A DNA stretch of 64,000 nt. Origin: an uncultured Clostridia bacterium (GTDB lineage Bacteria; Bacillota; Clostridia; Oscillospirales; CAG-272). The stretch is from positions 1 through 64,000 of the forward strand of contig CAMJPL010000002.1 in NCBI GenBank assembly GCA_946407735.1, given 5' to 3'. Below, in pieces: positions 43,910 to 52,962 of this stretch (position 1 is the stretch's first letter; every line of letters begins with the position of its first letter). A model generated the notes under the pieces. That model did no database searches and was not told where the DNA came from. It was given only the letters and a program-made list of their open reading frames with translations. The translations under genes and the position numbers were made by a program.

Positions 43910-45325
43910 ATGAAGATCCCGATATCGACGGAGAAGAAATGGCGGATATCGCCTTATCTGAATATGCAGTTCATGGAGCCGCTCGGCACGGCGGATTCGT
44001 CTGTCGACGCCGGATGGGATTATCTGCGCGGCTGCTGGCATGAGGATCTGATTGATCTTGTGCGTGATCTCGCTCCCGGCATGGTGCGATGGGGCGGCTG
44101 CTTCGCGTCCTATTATCACTGGTATGAGGGTGTCGGCCCGACAAGAAAGCCGATGCTGAACCTGTGCTGGGACGGGATATACTCGAACGCCGTCGGCACA
44201 AGGGAGTTCGTCGATTTCTGCCGCAAAACAGGCGCCGAGCCGCTGCTTGTCATGAACATGGAGTCCGACGGGCGCATGGGATGGGCTTATCCCGGAAACG
44301 GAGACAGCCGACTCGGAACGGCGGATGAAGCCGCCGCGTGGATCAGGTACTGCAACGATCCCGACGACAGGCTTCGCCGTGAGCATGACCCCGGCGGGCC
44401 GTACAATGTCCGCTGGTGGCAGATCGGAAACGAGACCTCATACGATCCGAGCGGCTATTCGCTGAATGAAGCCGCAGAAGCTACCGCCCGCTTCGCCGCC
44501 GCCGCTCACGCCGCCGACCCGTCGGTAAACCTTATCGCCTGGGGCGACAGCGGCTGGGCGGAGAGGATGTGCGAGACCGCCGGAGACGATATCAGCCATA
44601 TAGCCTTCCACTGCCACTACGGCTCGGCTCTCGCCGATTCCCCGCTGTACGATACCGAATACCGCCGAGATCCGTACAGGACATGGCAGCACCTTATGTC
44701 GGCGTCGACAATAGTCGAAAACACTATCGCGGAGATGAAGGAACAGGTAAGACCGTACGGCAGGCGTCTCGCCATGACGGAGGGGCATTTCACCTTAAGA
44801 GGCCGCAACAGATGCGACGTGCTGTCGACATGGGCGGCCGGAGCCGCCTACGCCCGGAATCACAACATCATCCTACGCGGCAGCGACATGCTGGATATCG
44901 CGACGATGGCTGACTTCTTCGGCAGCATATGGCAGGTAAACGCGATAATGATCCCGACTCCGCACCGAAGCGGAAAGCCTTATCTGCAGCCTGTCGGACA
45001 GGTAATGCGGCTCTTCGGAAGATACTGCGGCGAATATTACACCGGTGAGTTCGTCTCGCCGTCAGCCGACATCGTGACGAGCGTCAGCGGCGATACGCTG
45101 TATATCCACGCCGTAAATCTCAGGCCCGACACTCCTTTCGAGATCGAGGCGGATATCGGGACACCGGTGAAAAGCATGACGGCACATGAGATCGCCCCGT
45201 CAGACCCGATGATTGAGGTGACTCCTCAAAACAGCGGCGTATTCGATCCGATTGAAAAAACGATAACCGGCGGAAGGTACGTCCTGCCCCCGGCCGGAGT
45301 CGCGGCGATAGATATAAAGCTTTGA
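43910..45325 (+). CDS. GH51-like alpha-L-arabinofuranosidase
   Basis: About 471 residues. A clan-A barrel (to about 360) has WQIGNE (acid/base Glu about 174) and MTEGHF (nucleophile Glu about 290), then a C-terminal beta-sandwich. MVRWGGCFASYYHW and the PIEKTITGG-VLPPAGVAAI ending are typical of GH51-type arabinofuranosidases. ATG 43910 is chosen with AAGAGGT upstream; the longer frame starting inside the -35 box is rejected. It is a single-gene unit with its own promoter and terminator. Confidence 0.82.
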   Translation: MKIPISTEKKWRISPYLNMQFMEPLGTADSSVDAGWDYLRGCWHEDLIDLVRDLAPGMVRWGGCFASYYHWYEGVGPTRKPMLNLCWDGIYSNAVGTREFVDFCRKTGAEPLLVMNMESDGRMGWAYPGNGDSRLGTADEAAAWIRYCNDPDDRLRREHDPGGPYNVRWWQIGNETSYDPSGYSLNEAAEATARFAAAAHAADPSVNLIAWGDSGWAERMCETAGDDISHIAFHCHYGSALADSPLYDTEYRRDPYRTWQHLMSASTIVENTIAEMKEQVRPYGRRLAMTEGHFTLRGRNRCDVLSTWAAGAAYARNHNIILRGSDMLDIATMADFFGSIWQVNAIMIPTPHRSGKPYLQPVGQVMRLFGRYCGEYYTGEFVSPSADIVTSVSGDTLYIHAVNLRPDTPFEIEADIGTPVKSMTAHEIAPSDPMIEVTPQNSGVFDPIEKTITGGRYVLPPAGVAAIDIKL

Positions 45326-45346
45326 AATGAACTCTCCATAACAAAA

Positions 45347-45394
45347 GCCGGGATGTCGGTTTCGGCGGAAAATCAGGCATCCCGGCGCTGTTTT
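45347..45394 (+). terminator. Terminator of the GH51 gene
   Basis: GCCGGGATG (45347-45355) pairs with CATCCCGGC (45378-45386); a TTTT follows a few bases later. Confidence 0.65.
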
Positions 45395-45467
45395 GCCGGG
45401 TCTTAGTTTCTCTGTTTTTTCTTTTTCTGAAAAATATGATATCGACGCAAAAGAGCCGAATTTCGGC

Positions 45468-45496
45468 TTGACATGAGCGGCGCATGAGTGTATAAT
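45468..45496 (+). promoter_or_regulatory. Consensus promoter of the AEC-permease/hydrolase pair
   Basis: TTGACA (45468-45473), exactly 17 bp, TATAAT (45491-45496): a perfect sigma-A consensus. Confidence 0.9.
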
Positions 45497-45583
45497 AATT
45501 CCGGCGAACATATCCGCGGCGTCATAAGGCGTCGGATATATATTCTTTTCTTTCTAGTCCAACTAAGAATCGGGTAACAGCTC

Positions 45584-46486
45584 ATGCTCCGTCAGATGCT
45601 TTTCCTCTACTTTTTCATACTCATAGGTCTTTTTCTCGGCAAATCGGGCAAGATCAATCCGGATCATACGGGCGTCATCTCCACTCTGCTGGTATATGTC
45701 TGCTCACCGTTTGTGAACCTGCGGACATTCGCCGGGAATTTCACGCTGTCGTATATAAGCAAAGGGTATAAATTCCTGATAGCGTCGGTGATTATAATCG
45801 CGGCGACGCATATACTCGGCGGACTGCTTTCAAAAAAGCTGACGGATGACGAATATGAGCGGAAGGTATGGCAGTATTCCCTTGTGGTGCCGAATTTCGG
45901 GTTTATGGGCATCCCGGTCGTCAGCGGCGCTCTCGGCGAGGAAGCGCTGATGGATTTCATGTTTTTCAGCCTTCCATTCAACATTTATATCTACGCCTAT
46001 TCCCTCCCCGTCCTCACACGCAGCAAGCCTTCCCTGCGCAGCTTCATAAACCCGCCGATGCTGGCGATCATAGCCGGTATGATACTGGGGCTTTCCGGCG
46101 TCGGTCTGCCTGATGTCGTGACCGATCTTATAAGCCCGGCAGCCGACGCTATGGGGTGCATCGCCATGATCCTGCTCGGAGCAGTGATATCGCAGTTCGA
46201 TATGAAGGCCATGCTCGTCAACAGGAACCTGTATATCATCACCTTCCTGCAGCTGATAGGGCTTCCCCTCATAATCGGTGTCCCGGCCATGCTCATCCTG
46301 CCGCCCGAGATGGGGCTGATCATAATGATCTTCGTTTCGCTCGCCTGCGGCCTGAACACGGTAGTCTTCCCGAAGCTCGTAAACGAGAACTGTCTCCACG
46401 GAGCCGGCATAGCGATAGTCTCGAGCACGGCCGCCAGCGTCACGGTGCCCGCTATAGTCGCCATCGCCTCAGCCGTATTCATGTAA
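45584..46486 (+). CDS. AEC-family (auxin-efflux-carrier-like) permease
   Basis: 300 residues with ten membrane segments in two inverted halves. The first half carries PNFGFMGIPVVSG, the family's central Asn/Gly-rich break; the second carries a matching break around LACGLNTVVFPKL. Bacterial members move organic acids such as malate or malonate. ATG 45584 has a weak ribosome binding site. An alpha/beta hydrolase gene follows 83 bp later. Confidence 0.9.
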   Translation: MLRQMLFLYFFILIGLFLGKSGKINPDHTGVISTLLVYVCSPFVNLRTFAGNFTLSYISKGYKFLIASVIIIAATHILGGLLSKKLTDDEYERKVWQYSLVVPNFGFMGIPVVSGALGEEALMDFMFFSLPFNIYIYAYSLPVLTRSKPSLRSFINPPMLAIIAGMILGLSGVGLPDVVTDLISPAADAMGCIAMILLGAVISQFDMKAMLVNRNLYIITFLQLIGLPLIIGVPAMLILPPEMGLIIMIFVSLACGLNTVVFPKLVNENCLHGAGIAIVSSTAASVTVPAIVAIASAVFM

Positions 46487-46569
46487 ACGGATGATCTCAC
46501 GGCGTCAGACAGAAATCCCGCTCACGCAGGCAGCTGATAAAAAATGAATCGGAAATATAAAACTGAAAA

Positions 46570-47472
46570 ATGAAAATAGTCATAATAATCCTTATAATCC
46601 TGGCCGTCCTCGTTATTTCGGCGTTCGTCATCGGCATCTCCTTCGCGCCGAACGTTCTCGGTATAAAGCCGCAGACGCTTGACGGGGCAAGAAAATGGCA
46701 GGAAGAACACTATGACATATCATGGTATGACGATATCGTAAAGGAAGATTTTACCGCAGAAAGCTTTGACGGATATATCCTTCACGCTCAGACGCTTTTC
46801 GCGTCTCAGGATTCCGACAGATACATCATCATCTCACACGGCTATACCGACAACCGCTTCGGCGCGCTGAAATACGCCGGGATGTATCTCGATCTCGGGT
46901 ACAACGCCGTCATCTACGATCTGCGCGGTCACGGAGAGAACAAGCCTGATTTCTGCACATACTCGATAAGAGAGAGCCTTGATCTGAACGCGCTGATATC
47001 CTGCGTAAGAGAAAAGTATCCCTCGCTTTCATCTCTCGCCCTTCACGGCGAGTCGCTCGGCGCGGCGTCGACGGCAGCGGTCCTAAAATACAGGCCTGAC
47101 GTCGATTTCGCCGTCGCAGACTGCGGATTCAGCGATATTACAAATGTTCTCAAAAACGCGCTCAAAACGGCGAATATGCCGACGTTCATAGTGGATTTTC
47201 TGTCGCTGTGCACCAAGATCAGATACGGCTACGCGTTGAGCGATATGAGACCGATAGACGCACTCGAAGAAAACGAGATACCCATCCTTTTCATCCACGG
47301 AGCCGATGATGCGTTCATAACGCCGGACAACAGCAGACGCATGAGCGAAGCGACAAAAGGATATTCGGAATTTCATACGATCCCCGGCGCCGGTCACGCC
47401 GAGTCGATACTGAAGGACAGGGAGAGATACGCCGAGATCGTGAAGGCGTTCATCGGGAAGATATCTGAGTGA
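46570..47472 (+). CDS. Membrane-anchored alpha/beta hydrolase
   Basis: 300 residues. The N-terminal 25 residues are a hydrophobic anchor. ISHGYTDNRFG forms the oxyanion region, LHGESLGAAS holds the nucleophile Ser (about residue 161), GADDAFI the Asp and GAGHAES the His. This is the layout of YqkD/BEM46-like serine hydrolases. Substrate unknown. No strong ribosome binding site precedes ATG 46570. Confidence 0.88.
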   Translation: MKIVIIILIILAVLVISAFVIGISFAPNVLGIKPQTLDGARKWQEEHYDISWYDDIVKEDFTAESFDGYILHAQTLFASQDSDRYIIISHGYTDNRFGALKYAGMYLDLGYNAVIYDLRGHGENKPDFCTYSIRESLDLNALISCVREKYPSLSSLALHGESLGAASTAAVLKYRPDVDFAVADCGFSDITNVLKNALKTANMPTFIVDFLSLCTKIRYGYALSDMRPIDALEENEIPILFIHGADDAFITPDNSRRMSEATKGYSEFHTIPGAGHAESILKDRERYAEIVKAFIGKISE

Positions 47473-47514
47473 TGTGAACATGTGAATCCTGATCAGTTTG
47501 TTTTCAAAATATCA

Positions 47515-47543
47515 TTGATATGGGGCAAAGAGTGTGATATAAT
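47515..47543 (+). promoter_or_regulatory. Promoter of the kinase/uridylyltransferase operon
   Basis: TTGATA (47515-47520), 17 bp, TATAAT (47538-47543), TGA extended -10. It gives a leader of about 120 bases. Confidence 0.8.
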
Positions 47544-47668
47544 ATTTGAAATATATTTTTCGCGCCGTGAAGATCCCGACATATACTCAGATATGCGTAT
47601 CACGCTTATGGCTGTCCTGTATCGACGGATCCGCAGCGGTGTCATGATGATTTCCGACAGGTCCCGAT

Positions 47669-49369
47669 ATGGCTGATAATATACCCGGAAAAACAAGAAA
47701 GACAAACCGGCGTCTCCTTATCTTTTACGACGCGCTGGGGATCATTGCCGTCTGGGCTCTTATCCTGGCACTGCATCCCTCAAGTCCCAGACCGTTCAGC
47801 GGCAATGTACTGATATATAATCTGATCGCCGCGCTCGTCTGCTTCACGGGCTTCCGCCTGATATTCGGCGTCTACCGCATGATATGGCGCACCGGCAATG
47901 TCGGCGCCTTCGCGAGGGAGACCGCCGCGCTTATTCTCGGAGTCCTTTCATACCTCGCGCTGTCAAGGATTGTCTCCGGTCTTCCGTTCACTACGGCGCT
48001 GGCGTTCTCCGTGACATGTGCGGCAATCGGCATATTCGGCAGGATAGCGTATTATTACGTCTACCGTCTGGCGAAGAAGGACAATCCGTTTTCAAGGGCG
48101 CTGAAAAAGCTAATCACGGCGCTTACTCTTGTCGACTTCGACTCGGAGGCCGACGGAGGCGTGATGCGGGTTGTGCTCGAACCCGCCGAGGCGTCTCACA
48201 GCCCGATAAACGAGATCCAGGCTGTCGCCGAGAAATTCGCCATACGCGGCGAGATCACGTCGGTGACACAGATCAACAAGGGTTATATCAACCGTACTTA
48301 TAAGATCGAAACGCTTTCCGAGACCGGTCACGTCCATAAATATCTCCTGCAGCGGATCAACACGAACGTTTTCCCGGATGTCGACGCTCTGATGAGCAAT
48401 TTCAAGCTCACGACAGATCACCTTCTCGGCAGGCTGAAGCTGCCGGGGAGCGGAAAGAAGGGATCGGTCCAGACGAGCAGGCCGACAAAGGACGGCAGGG
48501 CCTATCTTTCCGATCAGTCGGGATGCTGGAGAACGCTCGTGTATTTCGACGGAGTTTACTCACTTGATATCCCTGACAGTCCTGAAACATTCTATTACGC
48601 CGGAAAGGCGTTCGGAAGCTTCATACGCGAGATGTCGGACGTCGATGTATCCGACGTGGCGGTAGTCATCCCGAACTTCCACAATACGGCGAGCCGCTAC
48701 CGTGACCTTGAAAAGGTGATAGAGAAAGATCCGAAGGGCCGGCTCGCGGCAGTCATGCCGGAGGTGGAATTCATCCGCGCAAGATCCGGCAGCTTCGGTG
48801 TTATAACCGAAGCCCTTGAGTCGGGGAGGATCCCGACCAGAGTATGCCACAACGACTGCAACCTGAATAACATCCTGTTCGACAAGGAGACTCACCTGCC
48901 GGTCGCCATCATCGACCTTGACACCGTCATGCCGTCCTCGCCGCTTTACGATTACGGCGACAGCATGAGGATCGGCACCAACACCGCGACAGACGACGAA
49001 AAGGATCTCTCAAAGGTCTCCTGCGACCTCAATCTTTACGCGAAGTACGCGAGAGGCTATCTTGAAGAATGCGGACATATGCTGACAAAGGAGGAGCTAG
49101 AGCTTCTTCCGCTCGCCTCTCTCATAATAACGAGCGAGGACGGCATACGCTTTTTGATGGATCACATCGACGGCGACACCTATTACAACATCTACTATCC
49201 CGGACAGAATCTCGACAGGTCGAGAACGCAGCTCGCTCTGCTCGCCGATATGGAAAGAAAGCTGCCGGATATAATCGCGATTCTGCGGGATATCTACACC
49301 GGGCTCGGTCTTGACGCCGAGCTTGACGAGGATAAGATTACTTCAATGTGGAGGATCAGTAAATCATGA
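47669..49369 (+). CDS. Membrane-domain / NahK-like N-acetylhexosamine-1-kinase fusion
   Basis: 566 residues in two parts. Residues about 15-132 are four membrane helices with FGVYRMIWR between them, resembling the N-terminal membrane domain of CapD/WbpM-type nucleotide-sugar dehydratases; the dehydratase domain itself is absent. Residues about 165-566 are an aminoglycoside-phosphotransferase-fold kinase with INKGYINRTYKI, YLLQRINTNVFPDVDALM, the catalytic loop HNDCNLNNILFD (about 394-405) and IDLDTVMPSSPLYDYGD (about 414-430), all typical of NahK, which makes HexNAc-1-phosphate from ATP and HexNAc. Its stop overlaps the next start (ATGA). Confidence 0.82.
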   Translation: MADNIPGKTRKTNRRLLIFYDALGIIAVWALILALHPSSPRPFSGNVLIYNLIAALVCFTGFRLIFGVYRMIWRTGNVGAFARETAALILGVLSYLALSRIVSGLPFTTALAFSVTCAAIGIFGRIAYYYVYRLAKKDNPFSRALKKLITALTLVDFDSEADGGVMRVVLEPAEASHSPINEIQAVAEKFAIRGEITSVTQINKGYINRTYKIETLSETGHVHKYLLQRINTNVFPDVDALMSNFKLTTDHLLGRLKLPGSGKKGSVQTSRPTKDGRAYLSDQSGCWRTLVYFDGVYSLDIPDSPETFYYAGKAFGSFIREMSDVDVSDVAVVIPNFHNTASRYRDLEKVIEKDPKGRLAAVMPEVEFIRARSGSFGVITEALESGRIPTRVCHNDCNLNNILFDKETHLPVAIIDLDTVMPSSPLYDYGDSMRIGTNTATDDEKDLSKVSCDLNLYAKYARGYLEECGHMLTKEELELLPLASLIITSEDGIRFLMDHIDGDTYYNIYYPGQNLDRSRTQLALLADMERKLPDIIAILRDIYTGLGLDAELDEDKITSMWRISKS

Positions 49370-50106
49370 GAGCGATAGTCCCCGCCGCGGGAAAAGGAAA
49401 ACGGCTTCATTCCGAGGAACACGATCTGCCGAAGGTCCTGCATAAGGCATGCGGCAGGCCTCTGCTCGAAACAGTGCTCGGACAGCTCGATTTCATCGAC
49501 AAAAGCGACATATACATCGTCGTCGGCTACCAGAAGGAAAAGGTCATCGACTATTTCGGCGATGAATACCGCTACGCGGTGCAGGAGCAGCAGCTCGGCA
49601 CAGGGCATGCCGTCATGATGTGCGAGCCGTTTTTCCGTGACTATCACGGCACCGTCCTTGTCACCTTCGGGGACATGCCTCTCTTCCGCCGGGAGATCAT
49701 GAGAGACATGTGCAGATATCACGAGGAGAAAAAGGCCGCATGCACCCTTCTGACCGCTGAGAACCCCGAGCTCAGGATGTGGGCAAGGATCGTGAGGGAC
49801 GACGCCGGGCGATTCTCAAGGATCGTCGAGGGAAAGGACTGTACGCCGCAGCAGGCGGAGATAAAGGAGCTGTTCTCCGGTGTCCTTGTCTTTGACAGCG
49901 ACGCGCTGTTCGAGACACTTCCGCTGATAGGCAAAAACAACGTCCAGGGAGAGTATTATCTGACCGAAGTCCCCCAGCTGATGGCACAGCGCGGGATGAC
50001 CGTCGAGACCTATATGACAGACGACGGCGACGATCTCCGCGGCGTCAACACTCAGGAGGATCTTGCCGTATGCGAGGCGGTCATGAGAAAACGCGGCATG
50101 GCGTGA
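49366..50106 (+). CDS. GlmU-N-like UDP-N-acetylhexosamine pyrophosphorylase
   Basis: 246 residues. PAAGKGKRLHSEEHDLPKVL (residues 4-23) is the nucleotidyltransferase signature. QEQQLGTGHAVM, TFGDMPL and FSGVLVFD follow the order in the uridylyltransferase half of GlmU; the left-handed beta-helix acetyltransferase half is missing. Expected reaction: UTP plus GlcNAc-1-phosphate (or GalNAc-1-P) to the UDP-sugar. ATG 49366 overlaps the kinase stop by four bases, so kinase and pyrophosphorylase are co-translated as a two-step salvage pathway. Confidence 0.87.
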   Translation: MRAIVPAAGKGKRLHSEEHDLPKVLHKACGRPLLETVLGQLDFIDKSDIYIVVGYQKEKVIDYFGDEYRYAVQEQQLGTGHAVMMCEPFFRDYHGTVLVTFGDMPLFRREIMRDMCRYHEEKKAACTLLTAENPELRMWARIVRDDAGRFSRIVEGKDCTPQQAEIKELFSGVLVFDSDALFETLPLIGKNNVQGEYYLTEVPQLMAQRGMTVETYMTDDGDDLRGVNTQEDLAVCEAVMRKRGMA

Positions 50107-50138
50107 GATATCCCCGTCGGCGATGCTTCCCTTCAAAT

Positions 50139-50160
50139 CCGCGGCTTATATCCGCCGCGG
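50139..50160 (+). terminator. Weak hairpin behind the uridylyltransferase gene
   Basis: A 7-bp perfect stem, CCGCGGC/GCCGCGG, without a following T-run. It may be only a processing hairpin, so the ceramidase-like gene may still be co-transcribed. Confidence 0.35.
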
Positions 50161-50190
50161 CGTCACTGAACTGAAAACACAACGGTATAA

Positions 50191-51552
50191 ATGATCATGA
50201 AAAACACGCTTCTCGCCGGATTTGCCCGGCTCGATATCACTCCGCCTCTCGGGATCGGGATAGCCGGTTACTATGTGGAAAGAAAGGCGGAGGGGATCCT
50301 CGATCCGCTCGAATGCTCCGCCCTTGCCGTCTCCGACGGAGATAATACCCGCGTCATAATCTCGATCGACACCTGCGGCGGAGCCGGTACTAAATATTAC
50401 ACCTCCGCGAGAGAGGCGGCGGCAAAGTCGACCGGCATCTCCTCCGACGGCGTCTTCATTTCTTCCACTCATACCCATACAGGCCCCTACTGGGGGGAGC
50501 GCGACAGCGAGATCGAGAAGAGATACACCGAATTTCTGATCGGCAGGATGGCCGACGCGGCTTGTCTCGCGGTAAAGGACATGAAGCCGGCGAAGCTCGG
50601 CATCGGCGCCGGGACGGCTCACAATATCGCCTTCATCCGCAGATATGTGATGAAGGACGGCAGGATCCGCACGAATCCCGGCGTGAACAATCCGGATATC
50701 GTCCGTCCCGTCGGGGATGTCGACGAGAGCGTCGGCGTGATGAGATTCACTCGGGATGACGGTCCGGAGATCGTTCTGCTGAACTTCGGATGTCATCCGG
50801 ACGTGGTGGGCGGAAATCTGATATCCGCCGACTGGCCGGGCTTCGCGAGAAGAACGGTCGAGAGGTCGCTTGACAATGTGCGCTGCATCTTCCTCAACGG
50901 CGCCGAGGGCGACGTGAACCACGTCAACGTGCACCCGAAGGGCGGCGATCTGAACGGCATGTTCATGGATTTCGACGATGTGTCGAGAGGATATCCTCAT
51001 TCCCGCCACATGGGTAACGTGGTCGCGGCGGCGGCGCTGCAGGCGTACGAGAAGGTCGAGTGGCGTGACGTTTCAAGGGTGGGAGGAAAAATAATGACTC
51101 TTACCCTCCCGTCAAATTTGCCGACGAAGGAACAGCTCGTCTCGGCGCGAGAGATCGCGTCGCTTCACAGAGCCGGAAGGGACAAAGATATCCCGTTCGA
51201 AGCCATGGAGCTCACCACCGTCGTCGCCGAGGCGGAAAGGATGCTTCGTCTTGAGAACGGCCCGGAATCGTTCGCTATGCCGCTCTCGTCGCTGTTCATC
51301 GGCGATACGGCGTTCATCGGCATCCCCGGCGAACCGTTCGGCGGCATCGGAAAGGCTCTCAAGCAGGCTGACGGATGGGCTATGGTCCTGCCCTGCTGCA
51401 TAACGAACGGCTACGAGGGATATTTCCCGATGAAGGATTCCTACGACGAGGGCGGATATGAGGCGAGAAGCTCGATATATGCAGCCGGAGCCGCCGAGAG
51501 GATAATCGAGGAAGGCCTTAAGCTGCTGTCGGAGATACGAAAAGACATCTGA
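50191..51552 (+). CDS. Neutral/alkaline ceramidase-like N-terminal domain protein
   Basis: 453 residues. GFARLDITPPLGIGIAGYY at the N-terminus, SSTHTHTGP (about residue 91-99), NFGCHPDVVG (about 196) and FLNGAEGDVNHV (about 235) match the zinc-amidase domain of neutral ceramidases, with the metal His residues in the second and third motifs. No signal peptide and no C-terminal Ig-like domain, so this is probably a cytoplasmic amidase of the wider family rather than a true ceramidase. The start is ATG 50191 or ATG 50197; neither has a good ribosome binding site. Confidence 0.82.
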   Translation: MIMKNTLLAGFARLDITPPLGIGIAGYYVERKAEGILDPLECSALAVSDGDNTRVIISIDTCGGAGTKYYTSAREAAAKSTGISSDGVFISSTHTHTGPYWGERDSEIEKRYTEFLIGRMADAACLAVKDMKPAKLGIGAGTAHNIAFIRRYVMKDGRIRTNPGVNNPDIVRPVGDVDESVGVMRFTRDDGPEIVLLNFGCHPDVVGGNLISADWPGFARRTVERSLDNVRCIFLNGAEGDVNHVNVHPKGGDLNGMFMDFDDVSRGYPHSRHMGNVVAAAALQAYEKVEWRDVSRVGGKIMTLTLPSNLPTKEQLVSAREIASLHRAGRDKDIPFEAMELTTVVAEAERMLRLENGPESFAMPLSSLFIGDTAFIGIPGEPFGGIGKALKQADGWAMVLPCCITNGYEGYFPMKDSYDEGGYEARSSIYAAGAAERIIEEGLKLLSEIRKDI

Positions 51553-51583
51553 CGAAGATCCGACTCAAAAACTATCACTGAAT

Positions 51584-51625
51584 TCCCGAAGCAGGTCTGT
51601 GATTTCGCCTGCTCCGGGATATTTT
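51584..51625 (+). terminator. Terminator of the ceramidase-like gene
   Basis: TCCCG..GCAGG pairs with CCTGC..CGGGA (51584-51619, with one internal mismatch loop), then ATATTTTT. Confidence 0.75.
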
Positions 51626-51676
51626 TATCCTTATATCGGCGCCGCGTAATTATTTCAAATTTATATCCGAATATTA

Positions 51677-51705
51677 TTGACTTCATATCGGATTTGTGAT
51701 ATAAT
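51677..51705 (+). promoter_or_regulatory. Promoter of the creatinase-like/ASRT/creatininase-like operon
   Basis: TTGACT (51677-51682), 17 bp, TATAAT (51700-51705), TGA extended -10. Confidence 0.85.
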
Positions 51706-51785
51706 CAAATCTGTCATAGAGACAATCCCGTAAGCAGGCGTCATATCTCAAAACGCCGGGGCGACAAAAGAAAAGGAGAATACTC

Positions 51786-52958
51786 ATGTCAAGAATCTGC
51801 ATCCCCGATTACGAGTACAAGGAAAGAATCGCGAAAGCCGCGAAGATGGTGCGCGACAGAGGGCTTGATGTGATGCTGGTCGTCAGCACAGAGTCTGATT
51901 ACGCCAACGCCCGCTATTTCAGCGGCTTCTGGCCGCTGTTCGAGCGCGCCGGTGTCGCGGTCTCCGCCTCGGGAGACGCGTGTCTGCTCGTCGGTCCCGA
52001 GTCCCCGATCTTCGCCAAGGACTTCGGCAAGATCGACAAGGTATTCGTTTTGAAAGAATTCCGCGAAAGCGCCGATCCGTCCTATCCGGAGCTCATCCCG
52101 GATTCCTTCAAGGAGGCGTTCGCCGCTATCGGCGTAAAGGGCGAAAACATCAAAATCGGACTCGGAAGCTATGTCGAATGCACGCTGCCGATCCTCGACG
52201 GGCTGAAAGACAACTTCCCGAAGGCCGAGATATCCTACTGCAACGACATAATGGTCGAGCTGCGCAAGATCAAGAGCGAAAATGAGATCGCCTGCATACG
52301 CGAGGGCTTCCGCATAGTCGACATCGCGACGGACGAGGTCATCCGCGCCCTTAAGCCCGGCGTCACCGAGCTCCAGATGGTCGGCGTGGCCGAGCGCGTG
52401 ATATACGAAAACGGCGCCGAATACGAAGGCCTGCCGATGTACGTTTTCAGCGAAAAGTCGACGCGCCATGCGATCAGCCGCTCAAGCTACCGCGTCATCG
52501 AGAAGGGCGACATAGTCCAGCTCAATCTCTCAGCCAAGATCGACGGTTATTCTCCGTCCACCGGTCTGCCGGTCGTTATGGGCAAGATCACGCCCGACCG
52601 CAGACGCTACATCGATTTCTGCCTTGAGATGCACAACTGGACGGTCAAAAACCTAAAGGCCGGGATCCCGGCCGGAAAGATCCCGCAGGAATTCTATCAG
52701 AAATTCATCGACGCCGGATATAAGGACAACTTCGTCTACGGCCCCTGCCACGGAACCGGCATGATCGAGGTGGAGGCTCCGTGGATGGAGACGACATCGG
52801 ACTGGATACTCGAAGAGAACATGACCTTCCAGGTCGACACCTTCATCTCCGGCCCGACCTTCGGCACCCGCTGGGAAAAGGGCGTCGTCATCAAAAAGGA
52901 CGGCTGCGAAACGATGACAAACTATCTTGAGAAGGGACTGATCGAGCTTGACTTCTGA
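51786..52958 (+). CDS. Creatinase-like (M24, pita-bread) hydrolase lacking metal ligands
   Basis: 390 residues: a creatinase N-terminal domain (1-150) and an M24 pita-bread domain. The aminopeptidase metal-binding Asp pair is missing: GDIVQLNLSAKIDGYSPSTGLP (about 241-262) has Asn and Ser in those places, as in true creatinase, which is metal-free. The active-site His remains in GPCHGTGMIE (about 321), and Glu in WEKGVVI. It thus belongs with creatinase or ectoine-hydrolase-type C-N hydrolases rather than proline peptidases. AAAAGGAG precedes ATG 51786. First gene of a three-gene operon. Confidence 0.83.
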   Translation: MSRICIPDYEYKERIAKAAKMVRDRGLDVMLVVSTESDYANARYFSGFWPLFERAGVAVSASGDACLLVGPESPIFAKDFGKIDKVFVLKEFRESADPSYPELIPDSFKEAFAAIGVKGENIKIGLGSYVECTLPILDGLKDNFPKAEISYCNDIMVELRKIKSENEIACIREGFRIVDIATDEVIRALKPGVTELQMVGVAERVIYENGAEYEGLPMYVFSEKSTRHAISRSSYRVIEKGDIVQLNLSAKIDGYSPSTGLPVVMGKITPDRRRYIDFCLEMHNWTVKNLKAGIPAGKIPQEFYQKFIDAGYKDNFVYGPCHGTGMIEVEAPWMETTSDWILEENMTFQVDTFISGPTFGTRWEKGVVIKKDGCETMTNYLEKGLIELDF

Positions 52959-52962
52959 GAGC

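Noticed and set aside
47482-47676. 64-codon frame upstream of the kinase fusion as a leader peptide
   Set aside because: It begins upstream of the -35 box and has no ribosome binding site; it cannot be on the predicted transcript in full.
51651-51663. ATTATTTCAAA upstream of the creatinase-like promoter, similar to the regulator 2 half-site
   Set aside because: Single copy in AT-rich DNA, last bases differ, no second half-site at 21 bp.
51786-52958. Xaa-Pro aminopeptidase
   Set aside because: The Asp metal ligands of M24 peptidases are replaced by Asn and Ser, as in creatinase.
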